NCBI RefSeq assembly: GCF_014842265.1
Contig: NZ_JACYVI010000005.1
Span: forward strand, 1-64,000
From: Pseudomonas sp. CFBP 13711
GTDB lineage: Bacteria > Pseudomonadota > Gammaproteobacteria > Pseudomonadales > Pseudomonadaceae
Reading direction: 5' to 3'
Length of the DNA stretch: 64,000 nucleotides
Shown piece by piece: positions 18,232-27,911 of this stretch. The position numbers and the translations under genes were made by a program. The notes under the pieces are model-generated. The model ran no database searches and was not told the DNA's origin. It was given only the letters and a program-made list of their open reading frames with translations. Within the stretch, counting starts at the first letter, position 1; each line of letters begins with the position of its first letter.

Positions 18232-19458
18232 ATGATACCGAAAATTCTACCTGATGAAACACTGGCCTCTTTTGTTCAACGTGTGATCCACCTTAGTACT
18301 ACGAGCCGTGAAGCCTCGCAGTTGAATATGCTTTTTTCCAAGGGTGGCGACTGCCCGGCCGCTAAAACGGTCGCAGCACTATTGAGTTGGCCTGGGTGCT
18401 TCGGATTTAACCGACTGCTACACAACCATACCCGGTATGCCCTACATGGGATATTTAACGACGGCTTTGATATTTCTTATTCTGGGAAACGATACGGTGT
18501 ACAAACTTCTATGGGATCCCCATGGCACCAAAAGAGTGCATATTGTCCCAGTTGTGTGCGGGAAGATTTGGAAAATTTGGGGTTCGCATATTGGCGACGC
18601 GCTCATGAATGTGATGTGACTGTCTGCTGGAAGCACAACGTAGTGTTATTGACATCGTGCCACGTCTGCGGTGGAGCTTTTTCTGCAGACAGACGATACC
18701 GATCGCACATCGAGGCTAAGAATCGACGGCCAGATAAGGACGGCGCTCATATCCCGTCGTGCTTAGTTCATGGCTTGGAGATTATATGGGAAGGATGCTC
18801 ACAAATAGCACTTGGCGACATTTGTTCAGAAATTAACTTAGACCCCACAGCTTTGCGAAAAGCGAGATTTTATAATGATGCGCTAAATTTCGGTCACCTC
18901 ATACCGCTAGAATTTGCGCTCCGAAGTTTGCAGCAGAGATTCCAAGACCTGCAATTGCAAGGTGCCGTTTTTGACAGTGTGTGTGAGGATAATTTCCGAG
19001 CGCAACGGCGCATTATCCATAGGTTGGATTTGCTTCGGCCGGGGCAAGAGCGCGCCTTTCCGTATGAGGGTACAGCGGTGATTGAGGCCGCGATGGAAGT
19101 CCACGAAACGTTCATCGACTTCGTAGACGATGTACGGTCTGATGCGACTGCGCTGCAACCGGTAGAGTCTCTTTGGTCGACGTATATTTCGGAAGGCTAC
19201 GAGTCCGTGCAGTACATTGAGGAAAATTATGCGAGCGGGGTTGGTGTGTGGTCTTGCCCTCTTCCTTCAATCAGGTCTCTTGATCCCGCAAGCCGGGACG
19301 CGTCTAGAGCTCGACGGGTCAGAAGCTTTCCTTGTTGCAACACCGTGAAAATGTCTGACTCGGAGCCCACTGGCGTCACGAAAGCCAGGGTGAGCTTTCC
19401 TAAAATACCTCAAAGCAAGGATGATATAGCGCTTAAAAGACGGCCCGCAAGTCTGTGA
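18232..19458 (+). CDS. TniQ-family target-selection protein (short form)
   Basis: N-terminal TniQ domain (LPDETLASFVQRVIHLS, then LHNHTRYALHGIF) with zinc-finger cysteines: YCPSCVREDLENLGFAYWRRAHE, CWKHN and CHVCGG. In Tn7-like elements TniQ/TnsD proteins bind the target site or a guide complex and recruit the TnsC ATPase. 408 aa; the C-terminal ~200 residues have no recognised motif. Codon use is more AT-rich than in the core genes. It is convergent with a longer TnsD-like gene. The start follows an AT-rich leader with a poor ribosome site. Confidence 0.82.
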   Translation: MIPKILPDETLASFVQRVIHLSTTSREASQLNMLFSKGGDCPAAKTVAALLSWPGCFGFNRLLHNHTRYALHGIFNDGFDISYSGKRYGVQTSMGSPWHQKSAYCPSCVREDLENLGFAYWRRAHECDVTVCWKHNVVLLTSCHVCGGAFSADRRYRSHIEAKNRRPDKDGAHIPSCLVHGLEIIWEGCSQIALGDICSEINLDPTALRKARFYNDALNFGHLIPLEFALRSLQQRFQDLQLQGAVFDSVCEDNFRAQRRIIHRLDLLRPGQERAFPYEGTAVIEAAMEVHETFIDFVDDVRSDATALQPVESLWSTYISEGYESVQYIEENYASGVGVWSCPLPSIRSLDPASRDASRARRVRSFPCCNTVKMSDSEPTGVTKARVSFPKIPQSKDDIALKRRPASL

Positions 19459-19569
19459 GTGCTGATGCCAGGTGCTCGGTAGCTCCGGTGCTGAGCACAA
19501 CCCAAGTGAGGCCGAACCGCATCGAGTCTTAACTAGCCACTGGTGCGCTATGTGGGATCTAAACATCGT

Positions 19570-21222
19570 CTAACCCCGTCCGGATTCATCAGCAACCGAG
19601 GCAATGGAGGGCTGCGGTGAGGCTCTATAAGTGACATGTCCCAGTAATGCTCGCGTCTTGGCGTAGCGAGTCCGCTTCGCGAGCGCACGAGACAGCGAAG
19701 GTATCAGTCTATGGAGATCCTGCTTTAAGACCGTGAGATTCCCGAGCTCGCCGTATTCCGCCCTAAGCCTAGATATGACTAACTCGTAGAGATCATTATC
19801 ACGGCCATCCCAATCCACGGCTGAGTTATTGCCGGTGCGGCCAGTTGGCATCCTCTTGGTCTGGCTGTTCAGCCAGCGCCGATCGTTTCGATACAGCCAT
19901 GCATAGTGGCTTGGTATCAGTAGGCGGACTTGGCTTGGACTTGCGCCGATGTTTATTCTCACAGCGTCCAGCCATGCTGACCGATAAAGTAGTAGATTCT
20001 GCGCGTACTGTTTACCTTGCCACAAAACCTGTAAGCCTGGCTCTGATCGCAGGATACGATTCAAGGTACAGACTGAAATGGAAAACGTTTTACATATGTC
20101 TTTTTTGTGCCGCCCCGCTTGAAGCTGGACGATAATCATAGTTCGGATATCAGGTTTGAGTTTTTTTGGTTTGCTCACAGCCGGGTGATTGCTTGAAGCA
20201 GGCCTCACGGTTAACGTCAGGGCGGAGTCGATGGCCAGTACTGATGTTATCTCACGAACTTTTTCAATCAAGACGCACGATAGAGTGTAGTTATAAATAA
20301 AGGTTTGAAAGTCACCGAAAAGCCAGTGTATAAATGTTAGATGCTTCAGGGGGTGACAGTGGCCACGGGGCTTTCGAGTCATCTGCGTTATGAAGTCGTT
20401 AGCTCCTTTTTTAGTCGTAGGAAGGCAGTTGAACGGAGAATGCAGTTGTAGTCCAGAAACATGCGCAACCAGAGAAGATGCAGCATCCCACCCCTCCGGA
20501 CTTGAAGCTTGCACGAAGTCGATACGTCGTTTGTAGAGTGCGCAGATCAGATGCGGGTCGAAGTGAACCGAGCTCTCAACCGCCGCTAATTCCAAGATCA
20601 TACCCCCCATCGACGCAAGCAAGGGGCTATGGGTCAGCTTTTGTTGTCTTGGTGCGAGATATTTCTCACTCGGGAGAGCCCACTTGAATCGTCCTGACCA
20701 TTGGCGATTTAGTGTGCACTCGATCAGCGGTGCGCCATGCCGTTTGCATAGCAGTACACCCGGAAATTGATGAGCGCGATGCCAATAGGCTGTCCCAAAG
20801 TCAGCCTGATCTTCGGCAATGCACCGGCTGCACGCCTTTAGCGGATGCTCAGCTCCAAATTTTCCAGTCAGTAATCCTAATTGGTACTTCAACGATCCTA
20901 TCGACGGCCCTTTCATCAATTTCTTCGCCGCTTCGACTCGCTCTGGTGCCTGGAATGGACCAAAAAGAGGAAAAATTGTGTGTTTCTCAATGATCCAGTC
21001 CGCATCCCCCCAGCACGATACTATTTTCGGATCTAAAGCTTCCAAATTACTTGGAAAGTCGTGGATAACCGCTCGCTGTTTATCTTCATACAGCCACGCA
21101 AGGGTGCTGATTACGTCTAAGTGTCCGAGAATCACGTGCTGCCTGCTGCAGATGCTGAAAAAGGTCTCATCATCGAGCCAGCGAACGATAGGGACAGTCT
21201 TCGAACTCCGTGAGGTAGACAT
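19570..21222 (-). CDS. TnsD/TniQ-like target-site-selection protein (long form)
   Basis: 550-aa TnsD-type protein: TniQ N-terminal domain (IVRWLDDETFFSICSRQH), zinc-finger cysteines ACSRCIAEDQADFGTAYWHRAHQ and LCKRHGAPL, then a long C-terminal DNA-binding part with helix-turn-helix-like stretches (DICKTFSISVCTLNRILRSEP; TKRTRYAKTRALLGH region). This size and layout resemble TnsD, which reads a fixed attachment site. The start at 21222 was chosen because GGAGG lies eight bases upstream; an earlier in-frame ATG at 21258 has none. It faces away from tnsA. Confidence 0.82.
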   Translation of the reverse strand: MSTSRSSKTVPIVRWLDDETFFSICSRQHVILGHLDVISTLAWLYEDKQRAVIHDFPSNLEALDPKIVSCWGDADWIIEKHTIFPLFGPFQAPERVEAAKKLMKGPSIGSLKYQLGLLTGKFGAEHPLKACSRCIAEDQADFGTAYWHRAHQFPGVLLCKRHGAPLIECTLNRQWSGRFKWALPSEKYLAPRQQKLTHSPLLASMGGMILELAAVESSVHFDPHLICALYKRRIDFVQASSPEGWDAASSLVAHVSGLQLHSPFNCLPTTKKGANDFITQMTRKPRGHCHPLKHLTFIHWLFGDFQTFIYNYTLSCVLIEKVREITSVLAIDSALTLTVRPASSNHPAVSKPKKLKPDIRTMIIVQLQAGRHKKDICKTFSISVCTLNRILRSEPGLQVLWQGKQYAQNLLLYRSAWLDAVRINIGASPSQVRLLIPSHYAWLYRNDRRWLNSQTKRMPTGRTGNNSAVDWDGRDNDLYELVISRLRAEYGELGNLTVLKQDLHRLIPSLSRALAKRTRYAKTRALLGHVTYRASPQPSIASVADESGRG

Positions 21223-21633
21223 GCTACCAGCCTCCCTCCCTCGGCAACGCATCTGCATAATCGAAGGTCTAAATATCTAGTTTCGAGATATGGATTAGTG
21301 CAGAGCCCGCGTCCAATCACACCCAGCCTTGGTGAAATATATTTCGTTTTAGCAGATGGGCGCAGACCAAGGTTTTGCTGTAACTAATGAGTACGGTACC
21401 CAAAGCAGCGGCGATCGATTCCTTCACAGAAAATTGTGTAAAACAGTCGATAAAAATGCTCTGTTTATAGTAACTTCGCAAGCCCCCGCGGTGTATATTT
21501 TGTCGTTCGCCAGTCACATAAAACCTATGTGATCCAGCGGTGACGACAATAGACCGCAGACCACCAGTTTCCTTACAGACGGGCCTGACTATGACGTAAA
21601 GAAAAATTTTGCAATGGAAAGCCAGGTAAAGAA
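21223..21633. other. Intergenic region upstream of tnsD-like gene
   Basis: AT-rich region between the divergent tnsD-like gene and tnsA. It contains an inverted repeat ATATCT...AGATAT at 21273-21291, about 50 bases before the tnsD-like start, which could be an operator. No gene is supported. Confidence 0.4.
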
Positions 21634-21663
21634 ACAGGGGTCAAGTGCGACCTTGACCCCTGT
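21634..21663. terminator. Perfect 12-bp hairpin upstream of tnsA
   Basis: ACAGGGGTCAAG, loop TGCGAC, CTTGACCCCTGT: a perfect 12-base-pair hairpin. No strong T-tract follows on either strand, so it may be a regulatory or element-end structure instead of a terminator. It directly abuts a DnaA-box sequence. Confidence 0.45.
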
Positions 21664-21836
21664 GGATAAGTCAGTTTTAGACGTTCTGACCATTCCATTC
21701 TCTATCTCCACCTGTGGGACGTCAAGTCCCGCACGGCTTCGTTCATCCACAAGAAACTCCGTGTTATCCACACAGAGCGAGTCTGCCTTCGCCTGATTAT
21801 TAAGGGCGTCACGTAAGTCATTGAGTTTTATCCCCA
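21661..21836. repeat. Cluster of DnaA-box-like 9-mers before tnsA
   Basis: Two perfect TTATCCACA boxes (reverse strand at 21661-21669, forward at 21764-21772) plus near matches TCATCCACA (about 21743) and TTATCCCCA (21828-21836), all within 176 bases of non-coding DNA between the TnsD-like gene and tnsA. Whether DnaA binds is unknown; the region could equally contain TnsB end sites. Confidence 0.5.
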
Positions 21837-21878
21837 AGTTGGATGGGCTCGTGGCTGACCTGAGAATGGAATGCTGAT

Positions 21879-22841
21879 ATGACACCATTATTGAGACACA
21901 ACAGAATTATGCGGCGTCAAGGCCAATTTGAATGGGGACAGCAGTATCTCCCCTCTACCATGGCTCTACCCCGCGAAGCTCCCAAATGCTCGCGCATAAG
22001 CAGGCTAAATAGCCGGAAGCTTGGCCGCTCGATACACGCGCTATCGAGCCCGGAAAAGGTGTTCACCCAACTGGCGCTATACCATCCTCGATTGATTGAT
22101 TTGCATGAGCAGAAAATGCTGTGGCCTACGAAGTCGAGCCATCCACTACGTGGCCACCCCCTGACAAAGGGGTTACCCCTTCCGTCTGTCTCGGGAACAG
22201 TGGAGGTTGCAAGAGAGCTCGGGTTCAAGCACTACGAAGTCTGCATCGACCTGCCCGACGGGCGCCGAGCCATGATCCCGTCCCCTTACCAAGGCGACTT
22301 GCTGCTTTATATGTTGGGCGAGAGCGGCCTGCCGTATGCCGTCAACTGGACGGTGAAGGACCGAAAGGAAGCCTTTGGAGAAAGGAGATTCTCTAGCGCT
22401 AAAACTCCGGTCCAGCAAAATAAAGACCGGGACCATGCGCGCCTCCGTACCGAGCTGGAAATGGGTTACTACGCCAGCGCGGGCATACGGACCGTGCAAG
22501 TGTCTCTAGACGCAGTCGAGCCTACAGTGATTGCAAACCTAGACCTGTTGTTCGGGACGCATCAGCTTCCGCTGACGCTCAATCGGACCCTACTCGAAGA
22601 TTTCAGTGCTGCCGTTTTGGAGGCCGTCAAAGGAGGCGAACCCGTGGCGTTTGTGGCGATAAGGCACGCCAAACTGTGGGGACACCGCGACCAGTTCATT
22701 GCAAAAATTTACCAGGACATCTGGGACCGCAAGCTGGTGGTAAATTTTCTTCAACCCATTCTTATCGATCGTCCTCTGTCGACAGAGGGTGGTGATCTCC
22801 TTGAAGTGTTTAGCGAGCTATTTCAGGAGACAGCATTATGA
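21879..22841 (+). CDS. tnsA: TnsA-like transposon endonuclease
   Basis: Restriction-enzyme-like endonuclease that cuts the 5' strands at the ends of Tn7-like elements, enabling cut-and-paste transposition. The expected active-site pattern is present: Glu59 (SSPEKVFTQ), Asp140 (PYQGDLLLYML) and Lys160 (NWTVKDRK); the Gln two residues before the Lys in Tn7 TnsA is Thr here. 320 aa, with a basic N-terminus (MRRQGQFEWG). It overlaps tnsB by four bases. Confidence 0.86.
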   Translation: MTPLLRHNRIMRRQGQFEWGQQYLPSTMALPREAPKCSRISRLNSRKLGRSIHALSSPEKVFTQLALYHPRLIDLHEQKMLWPTKSSHPLRGHPLTKGLPLPSVSGTVEVARELGFKHYEVCIDLPDGRRAMIPSPYQGDLLLYMLGESGLPYAVNWTVKDRKEAFGERRFSSAKTPVQQNKDRDHARLRTELEMGYYASAGIRTVQVSLDAVEPTVIANLDLLFGTHQLPLTLNRTLLEDFSAAVLEAVKGGEPVAFVAIRHAKLWGHRDQFIAKIYQDIWDRKLVVNFLQPILIDRPLSTEGGDLLEVFSELFQETAL

Positions 22842-24847
22842 TGGCCGGTTCGAGGATTATTGCGCCAGAGGGATTTCAGTGCTTGGCGAAAGGAACAACC
22901 TATCACTTTCTGCGTAGTGACGGCGCTACCAACCGGGTACGCATGATCGAGTTTTTCGAGGGTTTTAGAGAGCTCAAATCCCAGCTTTTGACGGTTTCAA
23001 GAGTGGAGTTTGAATACGCCTTGGAAGCCGGCCTGGTGCTGGAAGACGGTACGGGTAATACGTCTCCCCCTTGGCTTCAGCCAGTTGAGCGTCTCACCAT
23101 CGCACACCGGGAAAGCCTGCGTGTGTCGACCAAGGAAAGCTACGATCAGAAGGTTAATCGCCGCTTTGCCGCAATATCGGATCTCGTTGTCCGGCTTCAA
23201 GAGATTCTGGCCAGCGATAACCCGGACGCAATCATTAACGCTCATGCCAAGGCTCAAAGGCCTCAACAAAACGCCTCGCGTCTGCGGCTCTGGTTTTACA
23301 CATACATCATGTTTGGTCACAACAAATGGGCTTTGATGCCGCCGCTGCACAGGATAGGTAGTTGGGATCGTAATAACCCCTCGTACGTACGCCGGCTGGG
23401 ACGGCCTTCTCCCAACGGGAAGGAGTGGGGGTACCGATCAGATGGGGAAATGAGAGAGAAAATCAATAAGGGATATCTTGCCTTCCGGTCTCCCTATAAA
23501 ACCGCAGGCGTAATTTATGCCGAAACTTTGACAAAAGTTTTCGGCTGCGTCGCGGTGAAAAAGGGAGAAAGGTTCGAGTTCATCCACCCTAAAGGTGCTC
23601 CCTTCCCAACATATGCTCAGGCCAGGTACCAGGTCAAGCGAGCGTATAGCTCGAAAGAAAGGTCCGAAGCTGTTAGGGGCAAGCAAAAAACTCGAGCTAT
23701 CTCCGGATCTAGCGGAAGTTTTGCTGATCGCCTGCTTAACGTGAATCAGCTCGTGGAATTCGATGGCTACTACATTACCGAAAAACTTTCCGGCGTTTCT
23801 GAAAATAGCGCGGTTGATAGCTTTTGCGTCGTGCGTGCTGTTTGTGGACTCTCTGGGCTCATTGTCGGTATTGGCTTTGCTGACGGTAAAGAAAAAATGG
23901 ACGCATATAAAATGTGTCTGCTGTCGATGGCATCAAATAAGGTCAAATATTGTGAGCTCTTCGGTGTGCCAATCGAGCCAAGTGAATGGCCTAGCCAAGG
24001 GCTAGCGCCTGGCGTCGTTTTTGACCGCGGACCTGGAGCTACCTTCGACGTAGAGTCCGCAATTACATGGCTAGGCACGTTCGAAAATACCCCTGTATTC
24101 TCCGGACAGTCTAAGGCAACTGTTGAGTCCTCTCATCGACGTGTTAAAAAAACGCTGGACCAGCCCACTTTCCTTCATAGCAAGCTGAATTTTGTGGAGA
24201 TGGCTAAGTGGGAGATCCTTCAGGTGCTCAAGGATAACCTGTTATCTGACGCCAGTCGTCGGCTGGACGATGAGCTGGTTCTGGCCAGGGTTAAGCCAAC
24301 GCCGCTTGCGATTTTCAACTACTGGGACAGCCGAGGTCGGAACTCCGCTCATGGTATGCAGTTTGAGGCCGCTATCAAAGAGTTCTTAGTTGAGCGCCCA
24401 GCTGCCATCCGTAGCGACGCGGTTTATTTCTTCGGTCGAAAATACAGCTCCCCGTCCCTGATCGCCACAGGAGTATTTGATCGTGTTGCCAAAAACGGAG
24501 TGATTTCAACAATGGTCCATATCTTGACGATGTGCGTCAGGCACATCTGGATAGAGGTATACGGCGAACTCCATGAGCTTGATTTTGTTCAATCACAGCG
24601 AACCCTTGAGGGCTTAATCGATATTTCACTTAGTGATTTGCAGATGATCTATCAAATAAGACGTGAAGGCGTCGCCGCTCTTCGCGACGAGACCCCCGCT
24701 GGCATAGAACATTTCCGGGCCAGATGCAAACTGATAACGGGACTAGACCCGTTTGCCGGTCGTCGACAAACGGGTCGTCCTCCGAAAAACGCGTCATATA
24801 AGCAGGACCAAGACGATTTCAATCGCATTATAGGTAAGGTCGGATGA
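22838..24847 (+). CDS. tnsB: TnsB-like DDE transposase
   Basis: Transposase that joins the 3' ends (rve integrase core plus Mu-type C-terminal domain). The catalytic triad can be placed at Asp309 (LVEFDGYY), Asp396 (VVFDRGPG) and Glu430 (ATVESSHRR), a spacing of 33 residues between the second Asp and the Glu, as expected. The N-terminal third is the DNA-binding region. 669 aa, usual for TnsB. Overlaps of four bases with tnsA and tnsC show one coupled operon. Confidence 0.9.
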   Translation: MMAGSRIIAPEGFQCLAKGTTYHFLRSDGATNRVRMIEFFEGFRELKSQLLTVSRVEFEYALEAGLVLEDGTGNTSPPWLQPVERLTIAHRESLRVSTKESYDQKVNRRFAAISDLVVRLQEILASDNPDAIINAHAKAQRPQQNASRLRLWFYTYIMFGHNKWALMPPLHRIGSWDRNNPSYVRRLGRPSPNGKEWGYRSDGEMREKINKGYLAFRSPYKTAGVIYAETLTKVFGCVAVKKGERFEFIHPKGAPFPTYAQARYQVKRAYSSKERSEAVRGKQKTRAISGSSGSFADRLLNVNQLVEFDGYYITEKLSGVSENSAVDSFCVVRAVCGLSGLIVGIGFADGKEKMDAYKMCLLSMASNKVKYCELFGVPIEPSEWPSQGLAPGVVFDRGPGATFDVESAITWLGTFENTPVFSGQSKATVESSHRRVKKTLDQPTFLHSKLNFVEMAKWEILQVLKDNLLSDASRRLDDELVLARVKPTPLAIFNYWDSRGRNSAHGMQFEAAIKEFLVERPAAIRSDAVYFFGRKYSSPSLIATGVFDRVAKNGVISTMVHILTMCVRHIWIEVYGELHELDFVQSQRTLEGLIDISLSDLQMIYQIRREGVAALRDETPAGIEHFRARCKLITGLDPFAGRRQTGRPPKNASYKQDQDDFNRIIGKVG

Positions 24848-26193
24848 GCAAGGTGATTGATGGCTGGTTCAGTGAATCTCTGGGCGTGGAGGAGATCCGC
24901 TCCAGAATTACTGTGAGGCCTGAGCCAGTACCCGATCTCAGCGTCCGCGATACCATGATTGCCTCTGAGCAACTGGAAACTGGACTCGCGCAAATATTCA
25001 TTCCCAACGAATTCTCGCTGGCGTTCATTGAGGAGATGGTTGGCAGGGCATCGATGCACAGTCAGCGGCTATTTACGAATGAAGCGAGCTACGTGTCGGG
25101 GATTTTCAATCCGCCTGAGATTGAAGTCGCTCCAATTTGTCTCTCGGGGCTGGCTGGGGTAGGGAAAAGCCAAACCATTGCCGCAGTGCTCAAGCTGCTG
25201 CCGCCGCCCACCGAATTTTCGTGCAGCCTGTATGAGCATCCTGTGACTTTAGTATCACACTGGTTTGCGAGCGCGAGGGGCAAAGCAAGTGGCAAGGCCC
25301 TGCTCGAAGACTTTGTATTCGGAGATGCCAAACCTTCCGGTAGAACAACGATTGCTCAGTTGCTACAGGAATCCCGTCGGCGGGCCAACAGAGACGGTGT
25401 TTCTCTCGCGGTTTTAGAGGAGATGCAGCACACCAGCACTGGCTCTGGTGCCGCTAATGTGACCGATATCCTGCTGACCATGACAGGTGTTGGTCCCCCC
25501 ATGATTTATGTGTGTAACTACAGCCTGGGCCACAAGCTGTTTGGTCGAAACAGCGAAGACAAGCAGCGCCTGCTCGCTAATCCCCGCGTCATGCTGCCAG
25601 ACGACCCTGGCAGCTCAGATTGGCTAAACTACGTGGCAGAGTGCGTGCGGGTGAGCAACGGCGCCATCAAAGCAGACCTGAGTGAACTTGCTGCTGAGTT
25701 GTACCGATGCACTTATGGGCTCAAACGGCTGGTTGTGCAGCTTCTAAAGCGTGCGTATGTCGAGTGTCGCGATGCAGGCCGACAGTGCGTGACCTTGCTC
25801 GATATCACTGCAGCCTATCGCTCCACTGCTTACACCGCAAACGCACGTGATGTAGAGACGTTACAACACCTAGCGCTAAGTGGGCGGCCGAAAAAAGCAG
25901 ATATGCATCTGGTATGCCCTTTCGACTTGCCCGCGGCAATGAAGTCAAATGTCGTGAAATTTGCGCGTGATGAGCGACACCAGCGTGTCATCGCCAAGGT
26001 CTTTGGGTCAGCCCTGACCGAAAACGAGCGAGCAGCTAAAAAGCACTTGGAGACTCTGGTTTTACAGAGTCCGCCGGCTCCCAAGACACGTCGTCGGGCC
26101 CCGGTTACTAAGTTAACTGAAGAAGAGCAGGGAAAAGCTTTCCTTGACTACATGGATACCCTCGCTGCTCCCAAACCTAAAAGGCCGATCTGA
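24844..26193 (+). CDS. tnsC: TnsC-like AAA+ ATPase (TniB/TnsC regulator)
   Basis: ATP-dependent matchmaker between target-selection proteins and the TnsAB transposase. Walker A is GLAGVGKS at residues 102-109 and Walker B is LAVLEEMQH at about 188-196. A lid helical domain follows, then a basic tail (TRRRAPVTKL) that may contact TnsA/TnsB. 449 aa. Last gene of the tnsABC operon. No TnsE and no Cas/guide genes follow; the two TniQ-family proteins lie on the other side of tnsA. Confidence 0.88.
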   Translation: MSKVIDGWFSESLGVEEIRSRITVRPEPVPDLSVRDTMIASEQLETGLAQIFIPNEFSLAFIEEMVGRASMHSQRLFTNEASYVSGIFNPPEIEVAPICLSGLAGVGKSQTIAAVLKLLPPPTEFSCSLYEHPVTLVSHWFASARGKASGKALLEDFVFGDAKPSGRTTIAQLLQESRRRANRDGVSLAVLEEMQHTSTGSGAANVTDILLTMTGVGPPMIYVCNYSLGHKLFGRNSEDKQRLLANPRVMLPDDPGSSDWLNYVAECVRVSNGAIKADLSELAAELYRCTYGLKRLVVQLLKRAYVECRDAGRQCVTLLDITAAYRSTAYTANARDVETLQHLALSGRPKKADMHLVCPFDLPAAMKSNVVKFARDERHQRVIAKVFGSALTENERAAKKHLETLVLQSPPAPKTRRRAPVTKLTEEEQGKAFLDYMDTLAAPKPKRPI

Positions 26194-26626
26194 CGATGTA
26201 GAGAGATAGCGCAACACTCAACAGGATCGTTACGAGCCCCCACCCCGTCGGATCCCGACGTTTCTCTTTAAAAACGTAGCTGCTCCGGCGGTTAGGTCAG
26301 CTGGTTCTGGCCTCGCGCCCTTTAGCAGTCGAGGCCTATCACCTTGGAGTTTGCGCAGTTTCGATCGTGTCCTGAGAATTGGTGAGAATCGCTCCTGGTA
26401 CGCAGTACAGATTCAGGAATCCATTTGACTCTTGGAGGGTAAGCTCGAATACAACCGCCCAAAAGGTTTCCTGAGCCGGGAACTCGTTGTATTCCTCCTT
26501 GAAGAGATTGTCGGTGAGTTAACTGGGCTGAACGCCACGGGTGACACGAGGAGTCAAGGGTATGATTACAAACCGATTGTTCGAGTGTTGGCACGCGAGC
26601 GGCAATTTGAGCAGAACACACTTCTA
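26194..26626. other. Intergenic region between tnsC and the leftward Ntn-hydrolase operon
   Basis: About 430 bases between convergent genes. Short open frames exist on both strands but have no recognised motif or ribosome site. No strong terminator hairpin with a T-tract was found. Remnants of a former gene cannot be excluded. Confidence 0.35.
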
Positions 26627-27889
26627 CTATTCCCATTGTTCCCCAGAGTTCGAGTGATGTGCCGCAGCCTCCAACATCGCGGTCATGGTCGTCTGGTGTA
26701 ATGCGAGAGCTACACGACCATTTACCTCCAAAATGCTAGCGCTGGGTGGCTCTGTTGCCGGCGAGTTCACGGTTTTCACAATAGCGACGCCGCCGGAGTA
26801 GACAACCAGCCTAACGCGAGGTACCTCCACTGGTTTACCAAATAAGCGCTTGGCTAATTCCGGAGATACGCTTGAGGATAAGTGTCGAGCTGTGGCATTC
26901 ATCTCAATACCAGCGCTGTTGAAAACGGACTGTATCAAGGCACCGACGGTTTTCTTCGGAACAATTGTCATCCACTCGGTTAATTCGATCTCCATGGGGA
27001 TTTCGCAAGGTTCGAGGCCCAAGTTGAAGATTGACAAATAATAGTCTTGTGACGGTAGCGTCGAATCAATTACTCGTACGTTGATGTTTTCCATTTGTTC
27101 GCAGAAGTAGATTCGCGTGATCACTAATTTCTTGGCCTCGCGCACTGCTACATGGATGTCTACCCTCGATCTAAAGGGCTTGATTCCTTGGGGCAGCACT
27201 TGGTACCACTCGTAGAATCCACCGCAGCCAACGCTGATTGGTGAATTCACCATCAGCCCATTCCGATGGTCACTTTCTCGATAGAGCATTTCACAGGAAA
27301 TGCTCTCAGCCAGATATTCTGTTGAACTCGAAGGATCAGATAAAGGAGTCGTAGCCCTAAGACAGAGTCTTTGATCTGCTGCCTCAATAATCTCTGCGAT
27401 AAGATTAGCCCCGGTGCCTGCAGCATAGCAGACACCAAAGTTTTGGGTGTCAATACGTTTAACCGTGTTGTGGATGTACGATCTAAAATCGCCGGTCGCG
27501 TCGATCAGTATTCCAATTAACGAAAACTCTCTAGCTCTCGGTGATAGTTCTAAGACTCGGCTAATGAGCTCCTCATCTACTCGTGCTAGCTCATCGTATT
27601 GATACTTATTGCGGAACGCTTCGGAGAGATCGTTGATGAAGTGGATAGCCGGTGTACACATTCCCGCGAACGCAATTACTCCAGATTTGTTGGGAAGTAC
27701 GAATGTTTTCCGAGTGAGCCGCGATATATGCCAGCGACCGTCACCTTCGCCCCATTCTGACTGGACGTCACCAAGTGCAGGCAGCCATATTTTCTTGATT
27801 GCTCTGGGATCCTGACCGTTTGCAGTTAGCAGAGTATCCGCAACGACGTGTGGGTCTATCTGTGCATTCAAAAGCGCGATGGCAGTCAT
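26627..27889 (-). CDS. Proteasome-beta-like Ntn-hydrolase with unknown C-terminal domain
   Basis: The first ~200 residues thread onto the proteasome beta/HslV fold: Thr2 directly after Met1 (MTAIALLNAQIDPHVVADTLLT), Asp18 at the place of catalytic Asp17, a Lys (RKTFVLPNKSGVIAFAG, Lys61) at the place of Lys33 after an insert, then FSLIGILID and the glycine-rich NFGVCYAAGTGANL. Met removal would expose Thr2 as nucleophile. Residues ~210-420 have no recognised domain. 420 aa, much longer than HslV. It follows a CoiA-like gene by 22 bases in an operon with a LexA box upstream. Fold and activity are inferred from sequence pattern alone. Confidence 0.62.
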   Translation of the reverse strand: MTAIALLNAQIDPHVVADTLLTANGQDPRAIKKIWLPALGDVQSEWGEGDGRWHISRLTRKTFVLPNKSGVIAFAGMCTPAIHFINDLSEAFRNKYQYDELARVDEELISRVLELSPRAREFSLIGILIDATGDFRSYIHNTVKRIDTQNFGVCYAAGTGANLIAEIIEAADQRLCLRATTPLSDPSSSTEYLAESISCEMLYRESDHRNGLMVNSPISVGCGGFYEWYQVLPQGIKPFRSRVDIHVAVREAKKLVITRIYFCEQMENINVRVIDSTLPSQDYYLSIFNLGLEPCEIPMEIELTEWMTIVPKKTVGALIQSVFNSAGIEMNATARHLSSSVSPELAKRLFGKPVEVPRVRLVVYSGGVAIVKTVNSPATEPPSASILEVNGRVALALHQTTMTAMLEAAAHHSNSGEQWE

Positions 27890-27911
27890 ATCAAGACCTC
27901 TATTTAGAAAG

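Noticed and set aside
26432..26701. Rightward 89-codon open frame after tnsC
   Set aside because: No motif, overlaps the end of the Ntn-hydrolase-like gene on the other strand, and has no ribosome site.
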